Part shown: positions 35,956 to 44,308 of the stretch, in pieces
Layout: every line of letters starts with the position of its first letter
Position numbering within the stretch: the stretch's first letter is position 1
Source: an uncultured Oscillospiraceae bacterium
GTDB taxonomy: Bacteria; Bacillota; Clostridia; Oscillospirales; Oscillospiraceae
DNA length: 64,000 nucleotides
Reading direction: 5' to 3'
Assembly: GCA_944386985.1 (NCBI GenBank)
Contig: CALXDD010000001.1
Coordinates: 186,001 to 250,000 of the forward strand
Position numbers and translations under genes: made by a program
Notes under the pieces: generated by a model
What the model saw: only the letters and a program-made list of their open reading frames with translations
What the model was told of the DNA's origin: nothing
Databases searched by the model: none

Positions 35956-36978
35956 ATGAAACGACTGTGGACCATATTGCTGGCGCTGGCCCTGTGTATG
36001 GCGCTGTGCGCCTGCCGGAAGGCCCCGGATAACAACACAACAGAGCCGGACACACCGCCGGAGCCCATCTCATCGCAGGAGGAGCCGGTGGAGCTGGATA
36101 GCTTCCTGCTGGAGCTGCGCAGCGCCGGGGGAAGCGTCTCCCCGGAGAGCCTTGCCGCCCTGGAGCCGCTGGGGCAGCGGTTCCAAACCCTGCTGGCGGA
36201 GGAGGGCTATCTGTTTGACTCGGTGCAGATTACCCTGGGGGCCTCGCCACGGAATACCGGAGAGGCTCTCACCGGCAAAACAGTGGACGCAGCCCTGGTG
36301 AATATTGAGACGTACATCAAATATGCCGATGGACTGCCGGTGCTGATGACCTCCGCTCCGGACGGGGTGGATCTAAACGTCGCCGGCGGCAGCTGGTCCG
36401 CCCCCATGGCGGAAGACCACCCCGGCTGGCGGACGGTGGGGATTTTTGCCGCCTCCTCCGACTACGGACAGCAGCTGGCGAAGGAGGAGAAGCCCTCCTT
36501 TGATGCGCTGGCCCAGGCGGTGTGGGCGGTACCGGCGGAGGGCCGGGAGCTGGATTATCTCAATCTGTGGCTGAGCCGGCAGTATGAGGGGAGAACGCTG
36601 GCGGATCTTCCCCATGTGGAAATGGTGGAGGACACCGACGGCATCGTCTTCGCTGCCGCTGCCGGGCAGGTGGATGTGGCGGTGCTTACCACCGGGAGCG
36701 CTACCGGCTCGGGTCTTGCACGGCTGGGGGAGAGCACCCGGTATTACGACATGGTGCTCACCGTCAGCGACGGCCAGGAGGCGCTGGCAAACGAGGCGTT
36801 TCACAGCGCATTGGGCCGGGTGGTGGCCGCTCTGTGCCAGAACGAGGAGGATATGACGCTGCTGAAGGCGCTGGGCTGCGCCCACCCCATGATAGCGGCA
36901 GAGGACTTTGACACAGCGGACCTTCAGGAGATGCTGGAGGTCATGGGAGGTACATTGACATGCGAAAGCTGGGAGTAA
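35956..36978 (+). CDS. PhnD-like substrate-binding lipoprotein
   Basis: This 340-residue lipoprotein has a signal peptide (MKRLWTILLALALCMALCAC, Cys20) and an acidic Thr/Pro linker. The mature domain resembles the phosphate/phosphonate-binding (PhnD/PtxB, type II) fold, with ALTGKTVDAALVNIETYIKYAD, AVWAVPAEGRELDYLNLWL and GQVDVAVLTTGSA. No ABC permease or ATPase follows, so the ligand and partner are unknown. AGGAGG lies nine bases before the ATG. It overlaps the hydrolase gene by 19 bases. Confidence 0.7.
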   Translation: MKRLWTILLALALCMALCACRKAPDNNTTEPDTPPEPISSQEEPVELDSFLLELRSAGGSVSPESLAALEPLGQRFQTLLAEEGYLFDSVQITLGASPRNTGEALTGKTVDAALVNIETYIKYADGLPVLMTSAPDGVDLNVAGGSWSAPMAEDHPGWRTVGIFAASSDYGQQLAKEEKPSFDALAQAVWAVPAEGRELDYLNLWLSRQYEGRTLADLPHVEMVEDTDGIVFAAAAGQVDVAVLTTGSATGSGLARLGESTRYYDMVLTVSDGQEALANEAFHSALGRVVAALCQNEEDMTLLKALGCAHPMIAAEDFDTADLQEMLEVMGGTLTCESWE

Positions 36979-37940
36979 GCAAGGGCGTCTGGGCGGCGGC
37001 CGGCCTCGGCGCCGCAGCTGCGGGACTTGGAACAATGGCCGCGGTGGGACTGCGCACGGCGGTGCTGCGGCGGGACAGGACAGAGGGGCATTGGGAGGCC
37101 AAGCTCAACAGCCGGGAGTGGTGCGGCCGCCGGGAGGAGATGCGGGCGGATATGGCCTGGTATGCCCGGCAGCCCAAGGAGGAGGTCTCCATCGTCTCCC
37201 GGGACGGCCTGCGGCTGCGGGGGAAATATCTGGAGGCGCCGGACGCCGTGGCCTGTGTGCTGCTGTTTCACGGCTTTCGTTCCCGGGGGGAGTTTGACTT
37301 CTCCATGGTGCTGCCCATGTTCTACGACAACCACATCAGCACTCTGCTGGTGGACCAGCGGTCTCATGGCCGCAGCGAGGGGAAGTACATCGGCTACGGC
37401 ATTCTGGAGCGGTACGACTGCCAGCAGTGGGCCTGGTTCCTCCACACCAAGCTGGGGGGCAGCCTGCCCATTTTCCTTCAGGGGCTGTCCATGGGGGCCT
37501 CTACGGTGATGATGGCCTCAGAGCTGCCCATGCCTCCCAGTGTCCGGGGGATCATCGCCGACTGCGGTTACAACTCCGCCTGGGAGGAGATGCGCCACTG
37601 CATCCATAAGTGGTACCATCTGCCGGCCTTCCCCTTCCTCCATATGACCAATCTGGCCTGCCAGATCGTGGCGGGGTACGATCTGAAGGAGGTCACAGCT
37701 GCACAGGCCCTGGGCCACAGCCGCCTGCCGGTGCTGTTTGTCCACGGTACCGGGGACGATTTTGTCCCCGCCGACATGACGGCGGAGAATTTTGCCGCCG
37801 CCACCGGGGAGAAGCGGCAGATCCTGGTAGAGGGGGCAGTCCATGGGGAGAGCTATCTCCAGGAGGAGGACCGCTGCCGCCGGGAGCTGCTGGACTTTAT
37901 TCACAAGTATTCCGAAGGGTATCCGCCGAAAAGAAAATAA
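36960..37940 (+). CDS. Alpha/beta-fold hydrolase
   Basis: This 326-residue serine hydrolase has an N-terminal hydrophobic segment (residues ~10-32) that could anchor it in the membrane. The oxyanion segment is VLLFHGFRSRGE, the nucleophile elbow GLSMGAS near 179-185, the acid in VHGTGDDFVP, and the His in EGAVHGESY. It resembles the peptidase S9/S15-like cinnamoyl-esterase group; the substrate is unknown. It is translationally coupled to the lipoprotein gene by a 19-base overlap. Confidence 0.8.
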   Translation: MRKLGVSKGVWAAAGLGAAAAGLGTMAAVGLRTAVLRRDRTEGHWEAKLNSREWCGRREEMRADMAWYARQPKEEVSIVSRDGLRLRGKYLEAPDAVACVLLFHGFRSRGEFDFSMVLPMFYDNHISTLLVDQRSHGRSEGKYIGYGILERYDCQQWAWFLHTKLGGSLPIFLQGLSMGASTVMMASELPMPPSVRGIIADCGYNSAWEEMRHCIHKWYHLPAFPFLHMTNLACQIVAGYDLKEVTAAQALGHSRLPVLFVHGTGDDFVPADMTAENFAAATGEKRQILVEGAVHGESYLQEEDRCRRELLDFIHKYSEGYPPKRK

Positions 37941-37953
37941 CGGACAAATGAGA

Positions 37954-37989
37954 AGAGGAGACATGCCGGAGGGCATGTCTCCTCTTTTT
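37954..37989 (+). terminator. Rho-independent terminator after the hydrolase gene
   Basis: A 14-bp perfect stem (AGAGGAGACATGCC with GGCATGTCTCCTCT) is followed by TTTT. Confidence 0.9.
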
Positions 37990-38039
37990 GCAGTATGGTG
38001 TTGAGGGACTGGGGGGACCTGGGGTGTGACGCCGCTCTC

Positions 38040-38909
38040 TCAGGACAGGGTGATGGAATAGGAGATCCGCCAGGTCTCCCCGGCGGGGAGCGCCACCAGA
38101 CCCTCCTGCCGGGCGAAATCCTCCACCACGCCCTGCCGGGCGGGGAGGCTTCGCCAGGGCTCGATGCACACAAAGGGGGCTTCAGAGTGGGGGGGATGCC
38201 AGAAGCCTACCAGCGGGAATTCGCGGTAGTCCACTGTGACGCCGTGGGCAGCGGACCCTAAGCGCACTGTGCCGGAGGTGCCGGAGAGGACGATGGCCTC
38301 GTTGTCAAAAAGGGGATGGGTCAGGGGAATGCGGCGGCTGTCCTCCAGGGGGTAATCCGCCGTCTCCCCGGTGCGGTAGCCGTCGGCGGAGAACAGCACC
38401 CGCCGGGGAGCGCAGGGGGCGGAGAAGGTGAGGGAATAGTCCTCAAACCGCTCTCCCTCCGCCAGCGGTACCTGAAAACCGGGGTGAGCGCCCAGACCGA
38501 AGTACATGGTCTGCTCGCTGCGGTTTTCCACCTGATAGGCCACGGTAAGGGTGTCCTCCCGGGCAGTGAAGGTCACCTGATAGAGAAAAGCGAAGGGAAA
38601 GCGGACCCGGGTCTCCGGGGAGTCGGTGAGGGTAAAGGCGCAGGCATTGTCACTCAGCCGCTCTCCCGTCAGCTCCGCGGTGCGGACAAATCCGTGGATG
38701 TCAAGAGAATAAGACTGCCCGTTCAGGGTGTACTGCCCGTTGGTGCAGCGGCCCACATAGGGAAACAGATTGGGGGCGCGGCGGCCCCACCAGCGCTGGT
38801 CGCCCTGCCAGAGAAACTCCCGTCCCGCCTCATCCCGGAGGGACAGAAGTTCGCCGCCCTGGGAGGAGATCACGGCGGTGAGACGGCCGGATTTCACAGG
38901 TATTTCCAT
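38040..38909 (-). CDS. Aldose 1-epimerase family protein
   Basis: This 289-residue protein belongs to the galactose-mutarotase-like superfamily. Recognisable segments are GGELLSLRDEAGREFLWQGD, RRAPNLFPYVGRC, DIHGFVRTAEL (the conserved His of this branch), FGLGAHPGFQVPL and CIEPWRSLPARQG. It likely interconverts sugar anomers or hexose-6-phosphate anomers. The start at 38909 is nine bases after AGAAAGG; the upstream frame to 38951 has no site. It stands alone on the minus strand. Confidence 0.85.
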   Translation of the reverse strand: MEIPVKSGRLTAVISSQGGELLSLRDEAGREFLWQGDQRWWGRRAPNLFPYVGRCTNGQYTLNGQSYSLDIHGFVRTAELTGERLSDNACAFTLTDSPETRVRFPFAFLYQVTFTAREDTLTVAYQVENRSEQTMYFGLGAHPGFQVPLAEGERFEDYSLTFSAPCAPRRVLFSADGYRTGETADYPLEDSRRIPLTHPLFDNEAIVLSGTSGTVRLGSAAHGVTVDYREFPLVGFWHPPHSEAPFVCIEPWRSLPARQGVVEDFARQEGLVALPAGETWRISYSITLS

Positions 38910-38973
38910 AAAATTTTTCCTTTCTTCCAAAAATGGAGGCTGACTCGTCAAAAATGCTGTGATCCAGTACTAC

Positions 38974-39002
38974 TTTACAGAAAACCATTTTTACAGTATC
39001 AT
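38974..39002 (+). promoter_or_regulatory. Sigma-A promoter of the RnfCDG-like operon
   Basis: TTTACA at 38974-38979 and TATCAT at 38997-39002 are separated by 17 bases. It is the only clear promoter before the seven-gene flavin operon; an alternative -10 (TATAGT) lies just downstream. Confidence 0.65.
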
Positions 39003-39049
39003 AGTATAGTTGAAAAGTGGGCATAACGCAAGGAGAAGAGGGAGAAAGG

Positions 39050-39376
39050 ATGCTGGAGAAGCTGATCGAGACCATACTGCCCGAGATCATCTCGGTGCTG
39101 GAGCTGATGGGGATCACGGTTGTCACCATCTCCGCTATCGGCGCCTTCTGGCGCTATCTGAAGAGCCTTGTGACCCGCACCCCCTGCGACGTGAAATTCG
39201 CTCTGGCCAACGGTCTTGCTCTGAGCCTGGAGTTCAAGATGGCGGCGGAGATTCTCAAAACCGTGCTGGTCCGGGAGCTGCAGGAGCTGATGGTGCTGGG
39301 GGCGGTGATTCTGCTCCGGGCGCTGCTGTCCTTTTTGATCCACTTTGAGATGAAGAATCACACCAAAGACCACTGA
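39050..39376 (+). CDS. DUF1622 small membrane protein
   Basis: This 108-residue membrane protein has two to three helices: residues ~15-38 (ISVLELMGITVVTISAIGAFW) and ~78-102 (LMVLGAVILLRALLSFLIHFE). Between them is a cytosolic segment VTRTPCDVKFALANGLALSLEF, which is typical of DUF1622. The function of the family is unknown. The ATG at 39050 follows GGAG; a GTG at 39017 has no site. It is the first gene of the RnfCDG-like operon, 18 bp before the lipoprotein gene, so a role in that system is plausible. Confidence 0.8.
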   Translation: MLEKLIETILPEIISVLELMGITVVTISAIGAFWRYLKSLVTRTPCDVKFALANGLALSLEFKMAAEILKTVLVRELQELMVLGAVILLRALLSFLIHFEMKNHTKDH

Positions 39377-39394
39377 ACGGAGGAACCCCTGTCT

Positions 39395-40438
39395 ATGAAA
39401 GAATTGTTTGCCATGATCCTGTGCCTGTCCCTGATTCTGACGGCAGTGGGCTGTGCGGGAAAGCCTGCCACCATGGAGAATGCCGGTGGAGACGCCGGGG
39501 AGGAGAAGCCGGTGGTGTCCGGCGAGGGCGAGGTGAAGACCGGATTGTCCGTCACCGCCTCTTTGAGCTCCAGCAAGAGCGCCTCTGCGGAGGAGGAAGG
39601 CGTCATTCAGACCGATGTGACCCTGGTGGCTGTCACCGTCAATGAGGAGGGCGTCATCACCGCCTGCGCCATTGACAGCGTCCAGGCCAAGATGCCCGTG
39701 GACGCCGCCGGTCAGCTCACCGGCGACATGAGCGCTCCCATCCTCAGCAAGAACGAGCTGGGGACCGATTACGGCATGGGCAAGTACAGCCCCATCGGCA
39801 AGGAGTGGAACGAGCAGGCTGCAGCCCTGGCCGATTATGCAGTGGGCAAGACCGCTGAGGAGATCCAGGGCATTGCGGTGAACGAGGAGACCCGGCCCAC
39901 CGACGCGGATCTGGCCTCCTCTGTGACCATCGCCATCGGCGGACTGATCCCCGCCATTGTGGACGCAGTGGAAAACGCGGAGTATCTGGGTGCTCAGAAC
40001 GGCGACGAGCTGAAGATCGTCACCACCGGCTCCTTCTCCGCCCCAGATCTCGCCGAGGGGGAGGCCGCCGCAGTTCAGGCGGATGTGAACATTGCCGCCG
40101 CCACCATGAACGGCGACACCATCACCTCCTGCATCCTCGATGGTGTCCAGGCCAAGGGAGCGGTGGACGCCGCCGGACAGCTGCTCACCGACGTCACTGC
40201 CCCGGTCCTCAGCAAGGACCAGAAGGGCGCTGACTACGGCATGGGCAAGATCAGCTCTATCGGCAAGGAGTGGAACGAGCAGGCCGCCGCCTTTGCCTCC
40301 TATGTCACCGGCAAGACGGTGGAGGAGATCCAGGGCATCGCGGTCAATGAGGAGACCCGGCCCGCCGACGCGGATCTGGCCGCCTCTGTGACCATTGCCG
40401 TGGGCGGCTTCCAGGCCCTCCTTGGAAAGCTTGGATGA
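39395..40438 (+). CDS. Lipoprotein with two tandem FMN-binding-like repeats
   Basis: This 347-residue protein has a lipoprotein signal (LSLILTAVGCAG, Cys20) and a Gly/Glu-rich linker. Two tandem repeats follow (residues ~70-195 and ~225-347). Each begins like an FMN_bind domain (VTVNEEGVITACAID and ATMNGDTITSCILD), continues with DYGMGK...IGKEWNEQAAA, and ends with EEIQGIAVNEETRP then VTIA(I/V)GG. The flavinylation motif (S/T)GA(S/T) is not present, so FMN attachment is doubtful. The repeats are nearly identical over their last 60 residues. The gene overlaps apbE by four bases, so an electron-transfer role outside the membrane is inferred. Confidence 0.7.
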   Translation: MKELFAMILCLSLILTAVGCAGKPATMENAGGDAGEEKPVVSGEGEVKTGLSVTASLSSSKSASAEEEGVIQTDVTLVAVTVNEEGVITACAIDSVQAKMPVDAAGQLTGDMSAPILSKNELGTDYGMGKYSPIGKEWNEQAAALADYAVGKTAEEIQGIAVNEETRPTDADLASSVTIAIGGLIPAIVDAVENAEYLGAQNGDELKIVTTGSFSAPDLAEGEAAAVQADVNIAAATMNGDTITSCILDGVQAKGAVDAAGQLLTDVTAPVLSKDQKGADYGMGKISSIGKEWNEQAAAFASYVTGKTVEEIQGIAVNEETRPADADLAASVTIAVGGFQALLGKLG

Positions 40439-41475
40439 GAAGGCGGATCACGGCGGTGCTGGCTGTGCTCTGCCTCCTGCTGACGGGCTGCGGCCAGACG
40501 CAGATGGTGGAGACGGGCCCCAAGCGCTACGAGGCCACCTTCCTGGACCTTTTTGACACGGTGACCACCATCAAGGGCTATGCCGACAGCGAGGAGGACT
40601 TCACCGCCCAGGCCCAGGAGATCCACGACCTTTTGGAGGAATACCACCAGCTCTACGATATCTACAACGACTATGAGGGCGTGGTGAACCTCAAAACCGT
40701 CAACGACAGCGCCGGAGGCGATCCGGTGGAGGTGGACCGGCGGATCATCGATCTGCTCCTTCTCTGCCGGGAGCTGTACGACAGCAGCGGCGGCATGGTG
40801 AACGTGGCCATGGGCAGCGTCCTGTCCCTGTGGCATGACGCCCGGGAGGCTTCCATTGACGACCCGGAGAACGCCTATGTGCCGGATGAGGGGGCCATTG
40901 AGACCGCCATGGCCCACATCTCCTTTGACACTGTGGTGATCGACGAGGCGGCCTCCACGGTCTGCCTCACCGACCCGGACCAGCGGCTGGATGTGGGGGC
41001 TGTGGCCAAGGGCTATGCCGCCGGAAAGGCCGCCGAGGTGATGCCAGAGGGCATGATTTTGAGTCTCGGGGGCAATGTGTGCGCCTCCGGTCCCAAGCCG
41101 GACGGCTCCCCCTGGGTGGTAGGGGTGGAGGACCCGGACGGCGGGGACTATCTCAAAACCCTGGCCATCACCGAAGGCGCGGTGGTCACCAGCGGCGACT
41201 ATCAGCGCTATTACACCGTGAACGGTGTGACCTATCATCACATTATCGACCCCACCACCGGTTGGCCCGCACGACACTGGCGGGCGGTAACGGTGGTGTG
41301 CGAGGACTCCGGACTGGCTGATGCTCTGTCCACCGCCGTGTTCACCATGGCGAAGGAGGAGGGAACGGCTCTTTTAGAGCAATACGGCGCCCAGGCCCTC
41401 TGGGTGGCCGATGACGGCGAACTGACCTGGACCGACGGCTTTGCCGCCTATTTCCGGGACGGCGCCAAGCAGTAA
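40435..41475 (+). CDS. apbE: FAD:protein FMN transferase
   Basis: This 346-residue lipoprotein (signal MRRRITAVLAVLCLLLTGCG, Cys19) transfers FMN from FAD to Thr/Ser of flavoproteins outside the membrane. Family motifs are LFDTVTTIKGYAD, DSSGGMVNVAMG, DVGAVAKGYAAGKAAE, LSLGGNVCASG, TSGDYQRYYTVNGVTYHHIIDPTTGWPA (in two parts) and the metal-site ADALSTAVF. RnfD and RnfG encoded just downstream are its expected substrates. It overlaps the preceding lipoprotein by four bases. Confidence 0.94.
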   Translation: MRRRITAVLAVLCLLLTGCGQTQMVETGPKRYEATFLDLFDTVTTIKGYADSEEDFTAQAQEIHDLLEEYHQLYDIYNDYEGVVNLKTVNDSAGGDPVEVDRRIIDLLLLCRELYDSSGGMVNVAMGSVLSLWHDAREASIDDPENAYVPDEGAIETAMAHISFDTVVIDEAASTVCLTDPDQRLDVGAVAKGYAAGKAAEVMPEGMILSLGGNVCASGPKPDGSPWVVGVEDPDGGDYLKTLAITEGAVVTSGDYQRYYTVNGVTYHHIIDPTTGWPARHWRAVTVVCEDSGLADALSTAVFTMAKEEGTALLEQYGAQALWVADDGELTWTDGFAAYFRDGAKQ

Positions 41476-41490
41476 CAAGAGGTGAGAAAG

Positions 41491-42789
41491 ATGAGATCGA
41501 AATTCTGGGGTGGCGTCCACCCCGCCGGGCGGAAGGAGCTGTCTGCCGACACGCCGCCGACGCCTGTTTCCGCTCCCGCCCAGGTGGCGGTGCCCCTGCA
41601 GCAGCATGTGGGCAAGCCCTGTGATCCCCTGGTGTCTGTAGGGGACAAGGTGAAGAGGGGCCAGAAGATCGGCGACGGGAAGGGCATGTGCGCCCCGGTC
41701 CACGCCCCGGTGTCCGGCACGGTGATCGCCGTAGAGCCCCGGCCACACCCCAACGGGACCCTCTGTCCCGCCGTGGTCATTGAAAATGACGGAAAGGACA
41801 CCTTTGAAAGCGCCCTGAAGCCCCATGCAGACACCTCCTCCCTCAGCGCCGACGAGCTGATTGAGTGCATTCGTGAGGCGGGCATTGTGGGCATGGGCGG
41901 CGCAACCTTCCCCACGGATATCAAGGCCAGCATCGGCAAGGTGGAAACGCTCATTGCCAACGCCTGCGAGTGCGAGCCCTACATCACCGCCGACGACGTG
42001 CTGATCTGTACCGACGCGGACCGGGCTATCCGGGGCCTTCTGATCCTGGGACAGATCCTGAATCCCCGCCGGACGGTGATTGCCATTGAGGACAACAAGG
42101 CCAAGGCCATCGCCATTTTGAAGGAAAAGCTCCGCTCAGTGCCCCAGGTGGAGCTGGCGGTGCTGCCCACCCGTTACCCCCAGGGGGCGGAGAAGCAGCT
42201 TATTCAAGTCATCACCGGCAGGCAGGTGCCCTCCGGAGGCCTGCCCCGGGATGTGGGCTGCGCCGTGTTCAACATCGCCACCTGCGCCAGCGTGGAGCGG
42301 GCGGTGGTGGAGGGCGAGCCGGTGCTGCGCCGGATCGTCACCGTCACCGGCCCCGGGGTGAAGGAGCCCCGGAACCTGCTGGTGCCCATCGGCCTTACCT
42401 TCGGGGAGGCGGTGGAGGCCGCTGGCGGTCTTACCGGCGATGTGTGGAAGGTGCTCTCCGGCGGCCCCATGATGGGCCGGGCCCAGGGGGACCTCTTCGC
42501 CAGCATTACCAAGGGCGTTAACGCCATTGTGGTGCTGACCCAGGCGGAGAACGGGGAGGCGGAGCACCCCGCCTGCATCCGCTGCGGCAAGTGCGTGGCC
42601 GTGTGCCCCATGGGCCTGCAGCCCCTGTATCTCTATCGTTTTTCCAAGGCCGGCGACAGCGGCACCCTGCGGTACTACAACGTGATGGACTGCATTGAGT
42701 GCGGCTGCTGCGCCTACACCTGCCCGGGGAAGCTGCCCATTGTGGCGGCCATCCGGGAGGGCAAACAACTGGTAAGGGAGGGGAAGTAA
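41491..42789 (+). CDS. rnfC: Electron transport complex subunit RnfC
   Basis: This 432-residue peripheral membrane subunit binds NADH and FMN in complete Rnf complexes. The N-terminal barrel-sandwich domain (residues ~30-95, VAVPLQQHVGKPCDPLVSVG) is followed by the NuoF-like nucleotide domain (GIVGMGGATFPTDIK, NACECEPYITADD), an SLBB domain, and two 4Fe-4S motifs (CIRCGKCVAVCP near 363 and CIECGCCAYTCP near 400). The ATG at 41491 is preferred over the GTG at 41482 because AAGAGG lies upstream. It lacks the Ala-rich C-terminal extension of some proteobacterial RnfC. Confidence 0.93.
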   Translation: MRSKFWGGVHPAGRKELSADTPPTPVSAPAQVAVPLQQHVGKPCDPLVSVGDKVKRGQKIGDGKGMCAPVHAPVSGTVIAVEPRPHPNGTLCPAVVIENDGKDTFESALKPHADTSSLSADELIECIREAGIVGMGGATFPTDIKASIGKVETLIANACECEPYITADDVLICTDADRAIRGLLILGQILNPRRTVIAIEDNKAKAIAILKEKLRSVPQVELAVLPTRYPQGAEKQLIQVITGRQVPSGGLPRDVGCAVFNIATCASVERAVVEGEPVLRRIVTVTGPGVKEPRNLLVPIGLTFGEAVEAAGGLTGDVWKVLSGGPMMGRAQGDLFASITKGVNAIVVLTQAENGEAEHPACIRCGKCVAVCPMGLQPLYLYRFSKAGDSGTLRYYNVMDCIECGCCAYTCPGKLPIVAAIREGKQLVREGK

Positions 42790-42790
42790 G

Positions 42791-43768
42791 ATGAAGTTTG
42801 CTGTTACCGCGTCCCCCCATATCCGCAGCGGCGACAACACCCGCCGGATTATGCTGGACGTGCTGATCGCCCTGATTCCCACTCTCATCGCCGGTACGGT
42901 GGTCTTCGGCCTCCGGGCCCTTGCGGTTTGTGCGGTGTCCGTGGTGGCTGCCGTGGCGGCCGAGTGGCTGTGGCGGAAGATCACCCGCCAGTATGGCACC
43001 GTTTCCGACTTTTCTGCCGCGGTCACCGGTCTGCTGCTGGCCCTCACCCTGCCCGCCAGCGTCCCCTACTGGGCGGCGGCGGTGGGCGCCGTATTTGCCG
43101 TGGTAGTGGTCAAGGGCTTCTTCGGGGGCCTTGGCCAGAACATCTTCAACCCGGCTCTGGGGGCCCGGGCGCTGCTGATGCTGGTGATCCCCTCCGCCAT
43201 GACCCGCTTTGCCGCCCCCGGCACGGCCCTGCCCCTTACCGGGGAGGTGGACATCGTGTCCTCTGCCACTGCCCTGCACCATATGCAGATCCCCGCCCTG
43301 CCGGAGCAGTCCCTTTTGGATATGTTCCTTGGGAACATCGGCGGCTGCATCGGTGAGGTGTCCGCCCTGGCGCTGCTGCTGGGCGGCGCGTATCTGGTGG
43401 CCCGGGATGTCATCAAGCTGCGCATCCCCGCCAGTTATCTTGCCACCGTGGCTTTGCTGACGGCCATCTTCTGCAAGGATCAGGACCCTCTCCAGTGGAT
43501 GCTGTACAGCCTCCTGGGCGGCGGCGTGCTGCTGGGCGCCATCTTCATGGCCTCCGACTACGCCACCTCTCCCGCCACTCCCGGCGGACAGGTGCTTTAC
43601 GGCGTGGGCTGCGGGGTGCTCACTGTGGTGTTCCGCTACACCGGGCTGTACCCTGAGGGGGTCACCTACGCCATTTTGCTGATGAACGCCGCCTCCTGGC
43701 TGCTGGAGCGGTTTACCCCCACGCGCCTGTTCGGCGCACCTCAGAAGAAGGGAGGACTTCGCCGATGA
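42791..43768 (+). CDS. rnfD: Electron transport complex subunit RnfD
   Basis: This 325-residue integral membrane flavoprotein has about nine helices. The N terminus (SPHIRSGDNTRRIMLDVLIAL) is typical of RnfD/NqrB. The FMN-accepting Thr is probably Thr160 in DIVSSATAL, a variant of the usual SGAT. The GNIGGCIGEVSALALLLGG and GNPATSP-like ATSPATPGG segments are present. It overlaps rnfG by four bases. It should sit in the membrane beside RnfG; its usual partners RnfA and RnfE are not encoded here. Confidence 0.93.
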   Translation: MKFAVTASPHIRSGDNTRRIMLDVLIALIPTLIAGTVVFGLRALAVCAVSVVAAVAAEWLWRKITRQYGTVSDFSAAVTGLLLALTLPASVPYWAAAVGAVFAVVVVKGFFGGLGQNIFNPALGARALLMLVIPSAMTRFAAPGTALPLTGEVDIVSSATALHHMQIPALPEQSLLDMFLGNIGGCIGEVSALALLLGGAYLVARDVIKLRIPASYLATVALLTAIFCKDQDPLQWMLYSLLGGGVLLGAIFMASDYATSPATPGGQVLYGVGCGVLTVVFRYTGLYPEGVTYAILLMNAASWLLERFTPTRLFGAPQKKGGLRR

Positions 43769-44304
43769 ACAGAAAAGAACTGGCATGGAGCGCCGGGGCC
43801 CTTGTGCTGGCCTGCCTGGTGCTGGTGCTGACGAGAACGGCTATGGCCTCCACGGCGGAGCGCCGGGCCGCTCAGGAGCAGCAGGCGATGATGGAGACCC
43901 TGCTGCCCGGCGGCGTGACCTTCACCCCGGAGACCTACGATGGGGAGGACGAGAACATCACCGCCATTTGGAAGAGCGAAACCGGCTATGTGGTGGAGAC
44001 GGTGGTGGACGGCTACGCCGGCCCCATCCGCCAGTGGACCGGCGTGGATGAGAGCGGCTCTGTCACCGGCCTTGTGGTGCGGGATATGGAGGAGACCCTG
44101 GGTCTTGGCCGCGAGGCTTTGACCGACGTATCTTTCCTCGGCCAGTTTGTGGGCACCCGAGGCCAGGCGGCGGTGGGGGAGGGCGTGGACGCCATCACCG
44201 GCGCCACCGTTACCTCCAAGGCCATCGCCAAGGGCGTGAGCTCCGCCGCGGCCTATGTGACCGGCGCGGATGTGAGCACCTCTGCTACGGAATGGGGAGG
44301 TTGA
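43765..44304 (+). CDS. rnfG: Electron transport complex subunit RnfG
   Basis: This 179-residue protein has one N-terminal membrane helix (residues ~7-27) and an extracytoplasmic FMN_bind domain. The flavinylation motif is DAITGATVTSKAI, with the FMN-carrying Thr148. The upstream strand GYAGPIRQWTGVDESGSVTGLVVRD is typical of RnfG/NqrC. It is expected to receive FMN from ApbE in the same operon. Confidence 0.94.
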   Translation: MNRKELAWSAGALVLACLVLVLTRTAMASTAERRAAQEQQAMMETLLPGGVTFTPETYDGEDENITAIWKSETGYVVETVVDGYAGPIRQWTGVDESGSVTGLVVRDMEETLGLGREALTDVSFLGQFVGTRGQAAVGEGVDAITGATVTSKAIAKGVSSAAAYVTGADVSTSATEWGG

Positions 44305-44308
44305 TGAA

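Noticed and set aside
39017-39049. GTG start for the DUF1622 gene, 11 codons upstream
   Set aside because: No ribosome site precedes it, while the ATG at 39050 has GGAG at good spacing.
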